Positions 7,494-14,613 are shown, counted from the stretch's first letter. The stretch is DNA of 14,744 nucleotides from Eshraghiella sp051880035 (GCA_051880035.1 JBJENE010000028.1:1-14744), one strand, 5' to 3'. The notes: generated by a model from the letters alone, not told the origin. Translations and numbers: made by a program.

Positions 7494-8462
7494 ATGCCAG
7501 TCACTAAAGAATTTAAAACAATAGATGAACAGATTTCAGGTCTTCTTGGAAGAGGTCTGAAATTCAAAAACAGAAAGAAAGCTTCTAAGGTTTTAAGTCA
7601 ATATAATTATTTTGATGTAATTAATGGGTTTGAATCTATACTTTAAAAAAAGAATGTTCCTAATAAAGAGTATGAAAATGTGTATTTTGAAGATTTTCGG
7701 GATTTATTTTTCTTTGATATGAAATTAAAAAAATATACGTTATTTAAAATATTTGATGTGGAGGCCAGACTTCGAACATCAATATCATATAATTTTGCAG
7801 CTACATATTGCAAAACACCTGTGGACACTTTAAATTATTTAAATCCAACATACTATAGTGCTCCGCCGGTAACAGACACCAATATGACAAATCGATTTAA
7901 TTCATTTGAATTGTTTAAGACCACTCAGTATTGGCCAAATGGAAATGTCAAAAGTAGATCTTTTATTGATGAATTGAAGCGAGATAAAGATTATGTGAAT
8001 CAATATACCGATCCTCCGTTTTGGGTTGCAATTAAGGCTTTGCCATTAGGTAGCTTGTATTATACTTTTGTCTTTTTAGATTGTACTGTAAAAGAAAAAG
8101 TGTTAAAAGATTTTGGCCTTACACTGACGGATGCAAGGGCATTTGAGCAGGCATTGTTTATATTGAAAGAGATGAGAAATCAGTGTGCACACCTTGAATT
8201 GATTACTCGATTTAAACTTAAAGGAAGAAGCGGTGCATTAAATAATTTTAATGATATTAGAACAATGGCTGCATTAGGGCGAGGAGATTTATCATATTTG
8301 GATGTATTAAAAATACTCAAAGTTTTTGGTACAATACTTGATATAAAAAGGCAAATTGGAATATTTTATCTTATTATGTCTTTTAAAGGAAGAAAGTTCA
8401 TTGCGGACAAGGCTTTGTCAAAGATGGGAAGAAAGAAATTATCTGTTTGGATGAAACTTTAA
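7494..8462 (+). pseudogene. Abi_2 (AbiF/AbiD-like) HEPN protein gene interrupted by an in-frame TAA
   Basis: ATG 7494 follows GAGGGG. The frame reads MPVTKEFKTIDEQISGLLGR and continues with YNYFDVINGFESIL, a typical Abi_2 start, to a TAA at 7644-7646 (codon 51). The same frame then stays open to 8462, giving 322 codons in total, the normal family length. The second part has LKKYTLFKIFDVEARLRTSISYNFAATYCK, and RNQCAH (8175-8192, about residue 228) matches the R-x4-H active-site motif of HEPN RNases. No frame change is needed, so a single base substitution explains the break. Restart at GTG 7680 is possible but has no clear ribosome binding site and would drop the N-terminus. Intact relatives are abortive-infection or toxin-like RNases. 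An RNA gene follows immediately. Confidence 0.8.
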
Positions 8463-8479
8463 AAAATCTCATAAATCTA

Positions 8480-8507
8480 TTGCATTTTTTCCAGAAATGT
8501 GTATAAT
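8480..8507 (+). promoter_or_regulatory. Promoter of the small RNA behind the Abi_2 gene
   Basis: TTGCAT (8480-8485) and TATAAT (8502-8507) have a 16-nt spacer, beginning 17 nt after the abi stop. Predicted start of transcription is near 8514. Confidence 0.6.
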
Positions 8508-8511
8508 AATA

Positions 8512-8590
8512 GTACGGTAAAGCTAACGGTTAGAGTTAGTGGCCATGCATTTGGCGTAAGAGCATCTACAGAAATGTAGGTGCTTTTATT
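8512..8590 (+). ncRNA. Compact structured RNA, candidate abiF-type RNA paired with the Abi_2 gene
   Basis: Three hairpins follow each other within 62 nt. H1 is GCTAAC (8522-8527) with GTTAGT (8535-8540) and loop GGTTAGA. H2 is GCCA (8542-8545) with TGGC (8552-8555). H3 is a 9-bp terminator stem, GCATCTACA (8562-8570) with TGTAGGTGC (8575-8583), closed by a GAAA tetraloop and followed by TTTTATTT. A separate promoter lies just upstream and there is no reading frame. A structured RNA motif named abiF has been described next to Abi_2/AbiF genes, and AbiF-type HEPN proteins have been reported to work with an adjacent RNA in toxin-antitoxin fashion. Membership of this RNA in that family is inferred from position and structure, not checked against a covariance model. 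Confidence 0.65.
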
Positions 8591-8635
8591 TGTATTGTTT
8601 TTTGGGCGGCTGCCTAATCCAATCCTGCAAAAAAG

Positions 8636-8664
8636 TTGACTATTTGTACATATATATTTATAAT
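8636..8664 (+). promoter_or_regulatory. Strong promoter of the methyltransferase gene
   Basis: TTGACT (8636-8641), a 17-nt spacer and a perfect TATAAT (8659-8664). Transcription should begin near 8671. Confidence 0.8.
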
Positions 8665-8728
8665 ATTTTTTGGAAAAAATCGGACGGAAATTATTTGCAG
8701 ACTAAGACGGAGGAATAAATAATTTAAT

Positions 8729-9451
8729 ATGACAAAAGCGTTATTTAAGAAAATAAAAATGTATGTAAAACCGAAATATCTGATTAAATCCAAGGTAAAA
8801 TGGTGCTGTTGCTGTGAGAAAAAAACATTGCATCTGAGAATGAACGAATCAGATGAGTTTTATATATGCCTGCGCTGTAAAGCGAATATCCGTTACGATA
8901 AGCTGGCGGAATGCATCAATGAACTGGGAGATTTGTCTGACAAGGTAATTGTTGAGTTTGATACACGCTCACCTTTATATAATAAGTTGAAAAAATATGA
9001 TAATTATACCAGAACCTTTTTCAACCCTGAAATAGAATGGGGGCATGTGCAGAAAGACGGTACCCGGTGTGAAGATATTACCGCAATGACATTTGATAAT
9101 GAAAGTGTTGACCTAATGATTTCAAGTGATGTACTTGAACATGTAACGGATGTGGAAAAAGCTTTTTCCGAATGCGAGAGAGTTCTTAAAAGCGGCGGAA
9201 AACATATTTTTACAATCCCAATGTATGACGGTGACACAAGGCGGAGAGCAATTGTTGAAAACGGGGAGATTAAGCATCTTCTGCCGGAGCATTATCACTG
9301 CGACCCGTCAGGGAACGGCTTTATTTTTGCATTTTATGATTTCGGTATGGACCTTGCCGAAAAATATTCCACTGATAAATTAAAAATCAGTGTTTTGAAG
9401 GGTCCTTTCGGCGATGACGGAAAAATTGTGTGGTGTGCAGAGAAATTATAA
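8729..9451 (+). CDS. Zinc-ribbon class I SAM-dependent methyltransferase
   Basis: A 240-aa protein. The N-terminus is basic and has a cysteine cluster CCCC (26-29) plus CLRC (47-50), a likely zinc-binding knuckle. The methyltransferase fold follows. The motif I position is VIVEFDTRSPL (73-83), which lacks the glycine-rich loop of most class I enzymes. The region after it keeps the Methyltransf_11 signature VDLMISSDVLEHV (about 127-139) and the post-motif III block CERVLKSGGKHIFTIP. Such proteins are often found with surface-polysaccharide or glycan-modification genes; the substrate here is not deducible. GGAGGA (8709-8714) is 14 nt before the ATG, a long spacing, so the start is probable rather than certain. 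It forms a single-gene unit after its own promoter; no clear terminator follows. Confidence 0.8.
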   Translation: MTKALFKKIKMYVKPKYLIKSKVKWCCCCEKKTLHLRMNESDEFYICLRCKANIRYDKLAECINELGDLSDKVIVEFDTRSPLYNKLKKYDNYTRTFFNPEIEWGHVQKDGTRCEDITAMTFDNESVDLMISSDVLEHVTDVEKAFSECERVLKSGGKHIFTIPMYDGDTRRRAIVENGEIKHLLPEHYHCDPSGNGFIFAFYDFGMDLAEKYSTDKLKISVLKGPFGDDGKIVWCAEKL

Positions 9452-9478
9452 AATATTATCCAAAATTGTCGAATATTG

Positions 9479-9507
9479 TTGACAGGATGCTATATAGGGT
9501 GCATACT
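9479..9507 (+). promoter_or_regulatory. Candidate promoter at the start of the AT-rich island
   Basis: A perfect TTGACA (9479-9484) with a 17-nt spacer to CATACT (9502-9507), four of six -10 matches. TACTAA at 9504 is an alternative with a 19-nt spacer. Confidence 0.5.
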
Positions 9508-9518
9508 AATAAGTAGAT

Positions 9519-9570
9519 TTAGTGTCAATGGGAGAGAGTATTATATGATATGATAAGGGGTATTTTTATA
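9519..9570 (+). repeat. Two-copy element, left copy
   Basis: TTAGTGTCAATGGGAGAG and the following ATGATAAGGGGTATTTTTAT match 14570-14613 with scattered substitutions and three short indels, roughly 80% by eye. Both copies are in the same orientation, about 5 kb apart, and bracket the gene island. Confidence 0.6.
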
Positions 9571-9594
9571 TCTAATACTAATCTATGGGAGTAG

Positions 9595-9660
9595 ATGAAG
9601 TTGATTAATAGGGATTTCCTTATTTATATTTCCAAGTATTTTTTACAATATTTAAAATGA
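9595..9660 (+). CDS. Possible 21-aa basic hydrophobic peptide
   Basis: ATG 9595 to TGA 9658-9660 encodes MKLINRDFLIYISKYFLQYLK, a short amphipathic, cationic sequence rich in Ile, Leu, Phe and Tyr. GGGAG (9587-9591) lies only 3 nt before the ATG, which is tight for initiation. It lies in the leader in front of the BtrH-like gene. It could be a leader peptide, a small secreted or membrane-active peptide, or chance in AT-rich DNA; nothing in the sequence decides this. Confidence 0.2.
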   Translation: MKLINRDFLIYISKYFLQYLK

Positions 9661-9948
9661 GAAACAATTATTAAATTGTAGTAGTTTCTTGCATAATGCA
9701 AAGTTATAAAAATGAACACATCTGTTTATAATAGGATGTATGTTGTCGCGATGAAGTAAAGAAGAGAAGCTTATGTGATATATGGTATTTAATTTTTCGG
9801 ACAAGTTGTAGCAATAAAATATTGTTTTTAGGTTGTGGAGAGCGGAAGTGTATACGACATAAACTATACAAGAAATGAATTTATCACAATACATTTGGTG
9901 TAAATAAAACATGTATTAAAAATATATATATTATGGAGAAAACAAAAA

Positions 9949-10896
9949 ATGAACAATGTTGAGCTTCCTGTTAGTGATAATATTCCAATAAAAACATATA
10001 ATCATCATGCTTTTGGATTGGGAATATTAATGGTTAATCCCAATGCATCTAAATGGCTATATAATAATTACATATTACTGTCGTACTATGGAGATAATAA
10101 TTTTTTGACATTTGATTTTTATATGGATTATATATATTGTCAGCCTGTTTTTGAACGTGAACATATAGATGATGATATACTCGAACTAAGAAAAATAAAT
10201 AGGATGAAATATATTATTGATGCAATTGAGTCGAAAAGATATGTTGTTATGTGTGTTAATGAATTATTTATTCCAAACACTTTGGCTTTTTGTAGTTTCA
10301 ATTTTAATCATAATATTATGATATATGGTTATGATGAACGAAAAAAAATTTTTAAGATAATGGGCTATGATATAGAACAAAAAAGTACTACATGGAATGT
10401 ATCATATAAAGACATACGAAATGCATCACCTCATAACATTACATTGTTAAGAGCAAGAGAAAATTATGAATATCATATATATCCTGAATATATTTTAAAA
10501 CAAGTAGGGATTTTTTTGGGATATATAGAAATTGAACCAGTTGGATGCTATCCTAGTAAAATGAGATATGTAGGAGTAAAAGCATGCCAAAAATTGCTGG
10601 AGGATATTTCAAAAGTCATCTCGAATAAGAAAGAACTTGATATAAAACCTTTTTCGATATTAAAAGAATATTCAAGACTTATGTATGCAAGAATGTGTTG
10701 CTTATATGAAAAAAAGATGAGTATTAATGTGCCTGCATTCAGTGATGTTGCTGATATGTTTGAGGGACTTATGAATCGTGTCATGATATATAATATGAGA
10801 CTAGAAGAAAGTGATGGCAAGAAGGTAATATTTCTATTTACAAAGGCTATTCAAGAACTTAAAAATGTTTTGAATGATGTATATATAAATAATTAA
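9949..10896 (+). CDS. BtrH_N-like acyltransferase/peptidase-fold protein
   Basis: A 315-aa protein, probably cytoplasmic, with no signal peptide. The pattern VNELFIPN (103-110) followed by FNHNIMIYGYDERKKIFKIMGYD (from about 118, His121) matches the VDEYYIP...HDILIYGYD core I associate with the BtrH N-terminal domain, a papain-like fold. In butirosin synthesis BtrH moves an acyl group from carrier protein BtrI to an amine. The early segment has the KTYNHHAFGLGILM and KWLYNNYILL blocks of a divergent subgroup. The HC near the N-terminus of classical members is not present, so the nucleophile is uncertain. The C-terminal 120 residues are helical and unassigned. The start follows GGAG at 9935. 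The ligase gene starts 15 nt downstream and a carrier-protein gene lies in the same island, which supports acyl transfer as its role. The family call is moderate and the substrate unknown. Confidence 0.6.
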   Translation: MNNVELPVSDNIPIKTYNHHAFGLGILMVNPNASKWLYNNYILLSYYGDNNFLTFDFYMDYIYCQPVFEREHIDDDILELRKINRMKYIIDAIESKRYVVMCVNELFIPNTLAFCSFNFNHNIMIYGYDERKKIFKIMGYDIEQKSTTWNVSYKDIRNASPHNITLLRARENYEYHIYPEYILKQVGIFLGYIEIEPVGCYPSKMRYVGVKACQKLLEDISKVISNKKELDIKPFSILKEYSRLMYARMCCLYEKKMSINVPAFSDVADMFEGLMNRVMIYNMRLEESDGKKVIFLFTKAIQELKNVLNDVYINN

Positions 10897-10911
10897 TAAA
10901 AGGACATAAGT

Positions 10912-12129
10912 ATGGTTATTAAAGCAGAAGATGCCAAGGAGAGAAGAATCAATTGCATAATAAATGAAGCATACAGTAAGGTGCCATTTTATGAACATTT
11001 TTTATGTGACAAAAAGGGTGATATTAGTAAGCAAAGTTTGAAAGATGTGCCTCGGATTACAAAGAAAGATATGCTAATGTCAGACTATGTAAATGTGAAT
11101 CAAGATGCAATTAGAAAATCAAGAGATATTATATCCATTATGACATCTGGGACTATGGGGGAACCATTTGAGATTAAATGGAGTATAGAAGATGAGAAAA
11201 GATCATTATTGCAGTTATGGCTATATAGAAAAAAATATTATAATATTATGCCAAATGATAAATTATGTTATTTCTTTCCGGGTTATATTGAAGAAATAGA
11301 TACGATAAGCGATAAAAATTTCTTGGCATTTTCTAGAAGGTGTATATATGACGGAACACTAAATAAAGTATATAAGAAAATTCTATTATATAATCCAAAA
11401 TGGATGATATTACAACCAAGTATGGCATTTGCACTGTGTCAAATAGCTGAAGATATGAAGGCTATTCCTACAAATTTGGCATATATAGAATGTACAGGGG
11501 AAGAGTTGACAGATGCTATAAGAAATAAAATTGAGAAGGTTTTTAAGTGTAAAGTCGCAAACCAATATGGGTGTAAAGAAGTAGGATCTATCGCTTATGA
11601 ATGCCCTTATGGAAATTTGCACTGTATGGATAATAGTGTGATTACGGAAATAGATGAGAATACATCGGATATTTATGTTACATCACTAGATAACCATATT
11701 ATGCCATTTGTAAATTATTGTACAGGCGATAAGGGAATTTTGGAAAGGAGTGGAAATTGTAAATGTAAAAATATGTCTCCAATTATTAAACTTTCTGTAA
11801 GAAGAAAGGATGAATATATATATCTTAAAGATAGAAAGCTACATATATATGTATTGATACAAATAATAGAGAAAATAAATTATTTATTGAATAATTGTAT
11901 TATGCAATATCGAATAACACAAAACGATTATGAATCATTTCTGTTTGAATTGGTTATTGAAGAAAATTGTTATGATGAACAAGTAAAGGCTATTATTCAT
12001 GATAATGTCAAACAACATATAAATGTGGATGCTAATATAACTGTGAAAATTTACAGAAAATATATAAAAAATGAGGGAGAAGAGAAACATAGTACATTCG
12101 TGTGCAATATTAAAGGAAAAGGATCATAA
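10912..12129 (+). CDS. PaaK/CapK-like adenylate-forming ligase
   Basis: A 405-aa member of the phenylacetate-CoA ligase-like branch of the ANL superfamily. The P-loop TSGTMGEPF is at 78-86, the substrate/adenine motif YGCKEVG at 219-225, and NYCTGDKG (about 268-275) fits the ATP-ribose-binding aspartate region. Cysteines at C231, C238, C283 and C285 resemble the metal-binding Cys set seen in some of these proteins. The C-terminal lid is present and ends with GEEKHSTFVCNI, in the place of the usual GKxRxF segment. It would activate a carboxylic acid as the adenylate and pass it to CoA or a carrier protein; the nearby acyl carrier protein is the natural candidate acceptor. AAAAGGA precedes the ATG. 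Codons are AT-rich (ATA, AGA), like the rest of the island and unlike thrS. The substrate cannot be read from sequence. Confidence 0.82.
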   Translation: MVIKAEDAKERRINCIINEAYSKVPFYEHFLCDKKGDISKQSLKDVPRITKKDMLMSDYVNVNQDAIRKSRDIISIMTSGTMGEPFEIKWSIEDEKRSLLQLWLYRKKYYNIMPNDKLCYFFPGYIEEIDTISDKNFLAFSRRCIYDGTLNKVYKKILLYNPKWMILQPSMAFALCQIAEDMKAIPTNLAYIECTGEELTDAIRNKIEKVFKCKVANQYGCKEVGSIAYECPYGNLHCMDNSVITEIDENTSDIYVTSLDNHIMPFVNYCTGDKGILERSGNCKCKNMSPIIKLSVRRKDEYIYLKDRKLHIYVLIQIIEKINYLLNNCIMQYRITQNDYESFLFELVIEENCYDEQVKAIIHDNVKQHINVDANITVKIYRKYIKNEGEEKHSTFVCNIKGKGS

Positions 12130-12187
12130 AGTGTAAGATGTAAAAAAATATATGAGTTGAATTTCTAAAAAAAGGGAGAAAAGATAA

Positions 12188-12832
12188 ATGAGAAAATCAA
12201 AGTTTTTAAAAAATACTATGTTGTGTGCATCTATAATAGGTATTTATTCAAGCATAATAAATCCTGTAATGACATTGGCTTGTTCGCAAGATGAACAGTG
12301 TTCGCATGGTTATCATACTTGGAGAGATCATTATTTAAAATCTGCAAATGGAAGTAAAAATGGGACAAAGTATGTTTGGATTTCTTCGGATTTTAGTGCA
12401 AATAATGGTGTACGTGGAAGTGTGACTAACGGAGCATTGGCATGGAATGGAATTCCATATATTACTCATTATGTCAAATTAGAGACGACTTCGACAAAAA
12501 GTAATGCACAATTGCTGATTGATGCGGCAGAACTAGATACATCTATATTAGGGATTACATATGTAAAAAAAAATAAGAATGATGCTTTGATAGAATTAAC
12601 AGGAATTCCGTGTTATGATTTTGAACAGTCTGTTGTAGTATTAAATGAAGCAGAACTAACATCATCAACAAGTTGGGTAAAATCTATAACTACACATGAA
12701 GTTGGTCATGCACTGGGTTTAGGACATGTGAGATGTGAAAAATCAATAATGTATCCAGTATATGACGATGGTTTGTTTTCGGATACAATAACGAGTATAG
12801 ATAAGAAAAGTTTGTGCCATATCTATTGCTAA
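12188..12832 (+). CDS. Secreted matrixin-type zinc metalloprotease
   Basis: A 214-aa protein with a signal peptide: positive MRKSKFLKNT, then a hydrophobic core to about residue 30, with cleavage probable near the TLA-C region. HEVGHALGLGH (170-180) is the HExxHxxGxxH zinc motif of metzincins, and SIMYP (186-190) supplies the Met-turn, which together identify the matrixin/M10 type. ALAWNG (about 83-88) matches the conserved WN block of matrixin catalytic domains. There is no hemopexin or anchoring domain, so it is a minimal soluble or cell-wall-associated enzyme. The C-terminus CHIYC may form a disulfide. The GGGAG ribosome binding site is well placed. The next gene encodes a likely lipoprotein carrying a domain often seen near such proteases, suggesting a functional pair. 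Confidence 0.9.
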   Translation: MRKSKFLKNTMLCASIIGIYSSIINPVMTLACSQDEQCSHGYHTWRDHYLKSANGSKNGTKYVWISSDFSANNGVRGSVTNGALAWNGIPYITHYVKLETTSTKSNAQLLIDAAELDTSILGITYVKKNKNDALIELTGIPCYDFEQSVVVLNEAELTSSTSWVKSITTHEVGHALGLGHVRCEKSIMYPVYDDGLFSDTITSIDKKSLCHIYC

Positions 12833-12880
12833 GAATAGCAAGACATTAGTTTTAAGTAATAAAAAGTTGAATGGGAGCAT

Positions 12881-13630
12881 ATGCATGAAGAAAAAAATTT
12901 AAAAATAATAGTGGTTTTAATGATGAGCATATCTATGATTATGGCATATGGATGTGCTAATAATAAAAAAATTGGTGAGGAATCTAGTAATAATACTCAA
13001 GAGGTGGAAGGTAAATCTGATTCGCTCATTAAGGAAATTGATATATCGAATAAAAATATAATTGATGGAAGTTGTTATATTGAAATGCAAGGATGCTTTA
13101 AGTATCCACTAAATATTGAAAATTATACTCGGGAATCTTCTGATATTGTGGAAGCGGAAGTAGTTGAAGTTGGTTATGTTGAAGTGGACAGAATACCATG
13201 GACTAAAATTGATATTCAGATTACAGAAGTTATTAAAGGAAGCGTTAAAGTTGGTGAAAAGATAACAATTTATGAACTTGGAGGATATCTTACTGGTTCG
13301 AGTTTTGAAGAATTATATGGACAAAGCGATAATATAAGAATTAACAAAAATGATTTGGTCGAAATGAAATATTTTCAGATGGATATGCATCAAGTAGGAG
13401 AAAATGGTATCTATTGTATAAAACCAAGAAATAAAGATAGTATTTTTTCAAATGAAACTTATGAATTAGTAGGAGGATCATATTCCGTATTTAGATACAG
13501 TGATGATAAGAAATCATATGTTATGAGAAATCTTGATGATATGGAGTATATTACAAAGGATAATTTAAAGAAAAGCATTAAGGTAATAGATGATCCAAAA
13601 CATAGTGTTGGAGGTGAGAATGAATATTGA
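12881..13630 (+). CDS. Probable lipoprotein with protease-associated beta-rich domain
   Basis: A 249-aa protein. The N-terminus MHEEKNLKIIVVLMMSISMIMAYGC is a hydrophobic signal ending in a plausible but imperfect lipobox (AYG-C), followed by an Asn/Ser/Glu-rich linker. Residues of about 75-130 read SSDIVEAEVVEVGYVEVDRIPWTKIDIQITEVIKGSVKVGEKITIYELGG. This ADxVVxAEV...T...V.EV.KG....G..I.V...GG pattern occurs, from memory, in exported proteins next to matrixin-like proteases. No catalytic residues are evident. The annotated ATG has GGGAG only 3 nt upstream. A second ATG 4 nt later has ideal spacing but is in another frame and would need one extra A in the A7 run to read into this protein. The 3' end overlaps the carrier-protein gene by 11 nt. 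Confidence 0.75.
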   Translation: MHEEKNLKIIVVLMMSISMIMAYGCANNKKIGEESSNNTQEVEGKSDSLIKEIDISNKNIIDGSCYIEMQGCFKYPLNIENYTRESSDIVEAEVVEVGYVEVDRIPWTKIDIQITEVIKGSVKVGEKITIYELGGYLTGSSFEELYGQSDNIRINKNDLVEMKYFQMDMHQVGENGIYCIKPRNKDSIFSNETYELVGGSYSVFRYSDDKKSYVMRNLDDMEYITKDNLKKSIKVIDDPKHSVGGENEY

Positions 13631-13889
13631 AGATGAACTTGTGGAATTGATTATTTTGAATGCTCATGATATACCAGAAAACATTTGCCGCGAAGAAATA
13701 ATCAATTTGAGATTAATTGAAGATTTAAACTATGATTCGGTAGACTTTGTGAATTTAATTGTAGCTATTGAAGAAAGGTGGATGATAGAATTAAATGATA
13801 TTAATTTGCTTTCGTCTAAGATGAATAATATTCAAGAGTTGTATGAGCTAATAAAGGATATTATTGATAATCGCATTTTGGAAGAATAA
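13620..13889 (+). CDS. Stand-alone acyl carrier protein
   Basis: Eighty-nine residues, helical and acidic. RLIEDLNYDSVDFVNLIVAIEERWMIEL carries the DSxDxVxLxxxIEE core, and Ser40 is the expected 4'-phosphopantetheine attachment site. GGAGGTGAG immediately before ATG 13620 fixes the start; a longer reading from 13590 is not needed. The gene begins inside the last codons of the preceding lipoprotein gene, indicating translational coupling. It differs from a housekeeping AcpP in its sequence (DSVDFV instead of the near-universal DSLDTVEL) and in having no fab genes nearby. It more likely serves the adenylate-forming ligase and BtrH-like protein of this island. A phosphopantetheinyl transferase is not encoded in the window. 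Confidence 0.88.
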   Translation: MNIEDELVELIILNAHDIPENICREEIINLRLIEDLNYDSVDFVNLIVAIEERWMIELNDINLLSSKMNNIQELYELIKDIIDNRILEE

Positions 13890-14073
13890 GGCATAATAAT
13901 AGAACAATGAAACTATACTATAACAATAATGCTTATAGAAGATATTGTAGCATCTGGAATCTAAAGTAATGACTTATTTACCATGTAGGTATTAATGGGA
14001 TGATAAACATTTATCTATATATGCAACATAAGGAAATAAGTCTATAAACTTATAATGGTAGGAGGAAATTTTT
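13890..14073 (+). other. AT-rich intergenic gap inside the island
   Basis: No gene is seen. A small inverted repeat, ATAAGT (14036-14041) with ACTTAT (14048-14053), lies just in front of the AGGAGG of the next gene and could affect its initiation, but is weak. No clear T-run terminator follows the carrier-protein gene. Confidence 0.35.
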
Positions 14074-14523
14074 ATGAAAAAAATAGCATGTATTTTAGTA
14101 TTAATGATTATTTTTATGGTGGGATGTACTAAATCAAAACCAGAGAAAGTTGAAAATTCTTTATCAATGATTTATGACGACGAAGAAATTATAGAAATTG
14201 TGTTCGTTCAGGGTAAAGGCGTAATGCGTGATCCTGTTCCATGTGAAGACGCAGAAGATATATCTTCTGTTACAAAAATTTTTGAAAAGGTGTCATCAGA
14301 TGGTGAACCGGATGCAAACTATGATAAAAGTGGATTATGGAGCTTGTACGAACCATCAATAGAATTGGTAAAGTCTTCAGGAGAGAAGATAGTAATTGAC
14401 TGGAAAATAGATGAGGGAATACTTGTGTGTGATGATGATGAATACTATATCAGTAATGAACTTGCACAGGATTTATGCACTATTTTCACAGACTATAATC
14501 CTTATTCCAATAATAGAATTTAG
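14074..14523 (+). CDS. Small putative lipoprotein of unknown function
   Basis: A 149-aa protein with MKKIACILVLMIIFMVGC, a classical lipoprotein signal with Cys at residue 18, after a strong AGGAGG. The mature part is acidic and soluble, with a VTKIFEKVSS...SLYEPSIELVKSSGEKIVIDW pattern. It looks like a small alpha/beta domain that I have seen described only as hypothetical. It has no catalytic motif. It is the last gene of the island, with 184 nt before it, so it may be transcribed separately. Its codon use is slightly less AT-biased than that of the ligase and BtrH-like genes. Confidence 0.7.
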   Translation: MKKIACILVLMIIFMVGCTKSKPEKVENSLSMIYDDEEIIEIVFVQGKGVMRDPVPCEDAEDISSVTKIFEKVSSDGEPDANYDKSGLWSLYEPSIELVKSSGEKIVIDWKIDEGILVCDDDEYYISNELAQDLCTIFTDYNPYSNNRI

Positions 14524-14569
14524 AAAAGTTTGCATTTATAATAATTGCGGGACGGAGAAATAGAAACGT

Positions 14570-14613
14570 TAGTGTTAAGGGAGAGTAATAAATAATATAA
14601 TAAGGGGATTTTT
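14570..14613 (+). repeat. Two-copy element, right copy
   Basis: TTAGTGTTAAGGGAGAGTAA through ATAATAAGGGGATTTTTATG parallels 9519-9570. Here the AAGGGG is followed by ATG TTC TAA, a start with an immediate stop, while the left copy has ATA at the same place. Both look like decayed 5' ends of a gene or of a leader. Confidence 0.6.

Larger units (their letters stand above)
9452..9948 (+). other. Long AT-rich leader region of the gene island
   Basis: This 497-nt stretch has no long gene. It contains a candidate promoter (9479-9507), one copy of a two-copy element (9519-9570), a 21-codon reading frame (9595-9660), a small perfect palindrome TTGCATAATGCAA (9689-9701) and an isolated TATAAT (9727-9732) without a good -35. 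If transcription starts near 9514, the first gene would have a leader of over 400 nt, which leaves room for a regulatory RNA, but I could not draw a convincing structure. Confidence 0.5.

Noticed and set aside
7645..7651. Programmed frameshift or slippage at the A7 run in the Abi_2 gene
   Set aside because: The stop codon precedes the A run and the frame is the same on both sides, so slippage in the run would not bypass the stop; a nonsense substitution is simpler.
9712..9759. 15-codon frame MNTSVYNRMYVVAMK in the island leader
   Set aside because: It has no ribosome binding site and is too short to stand on its own.
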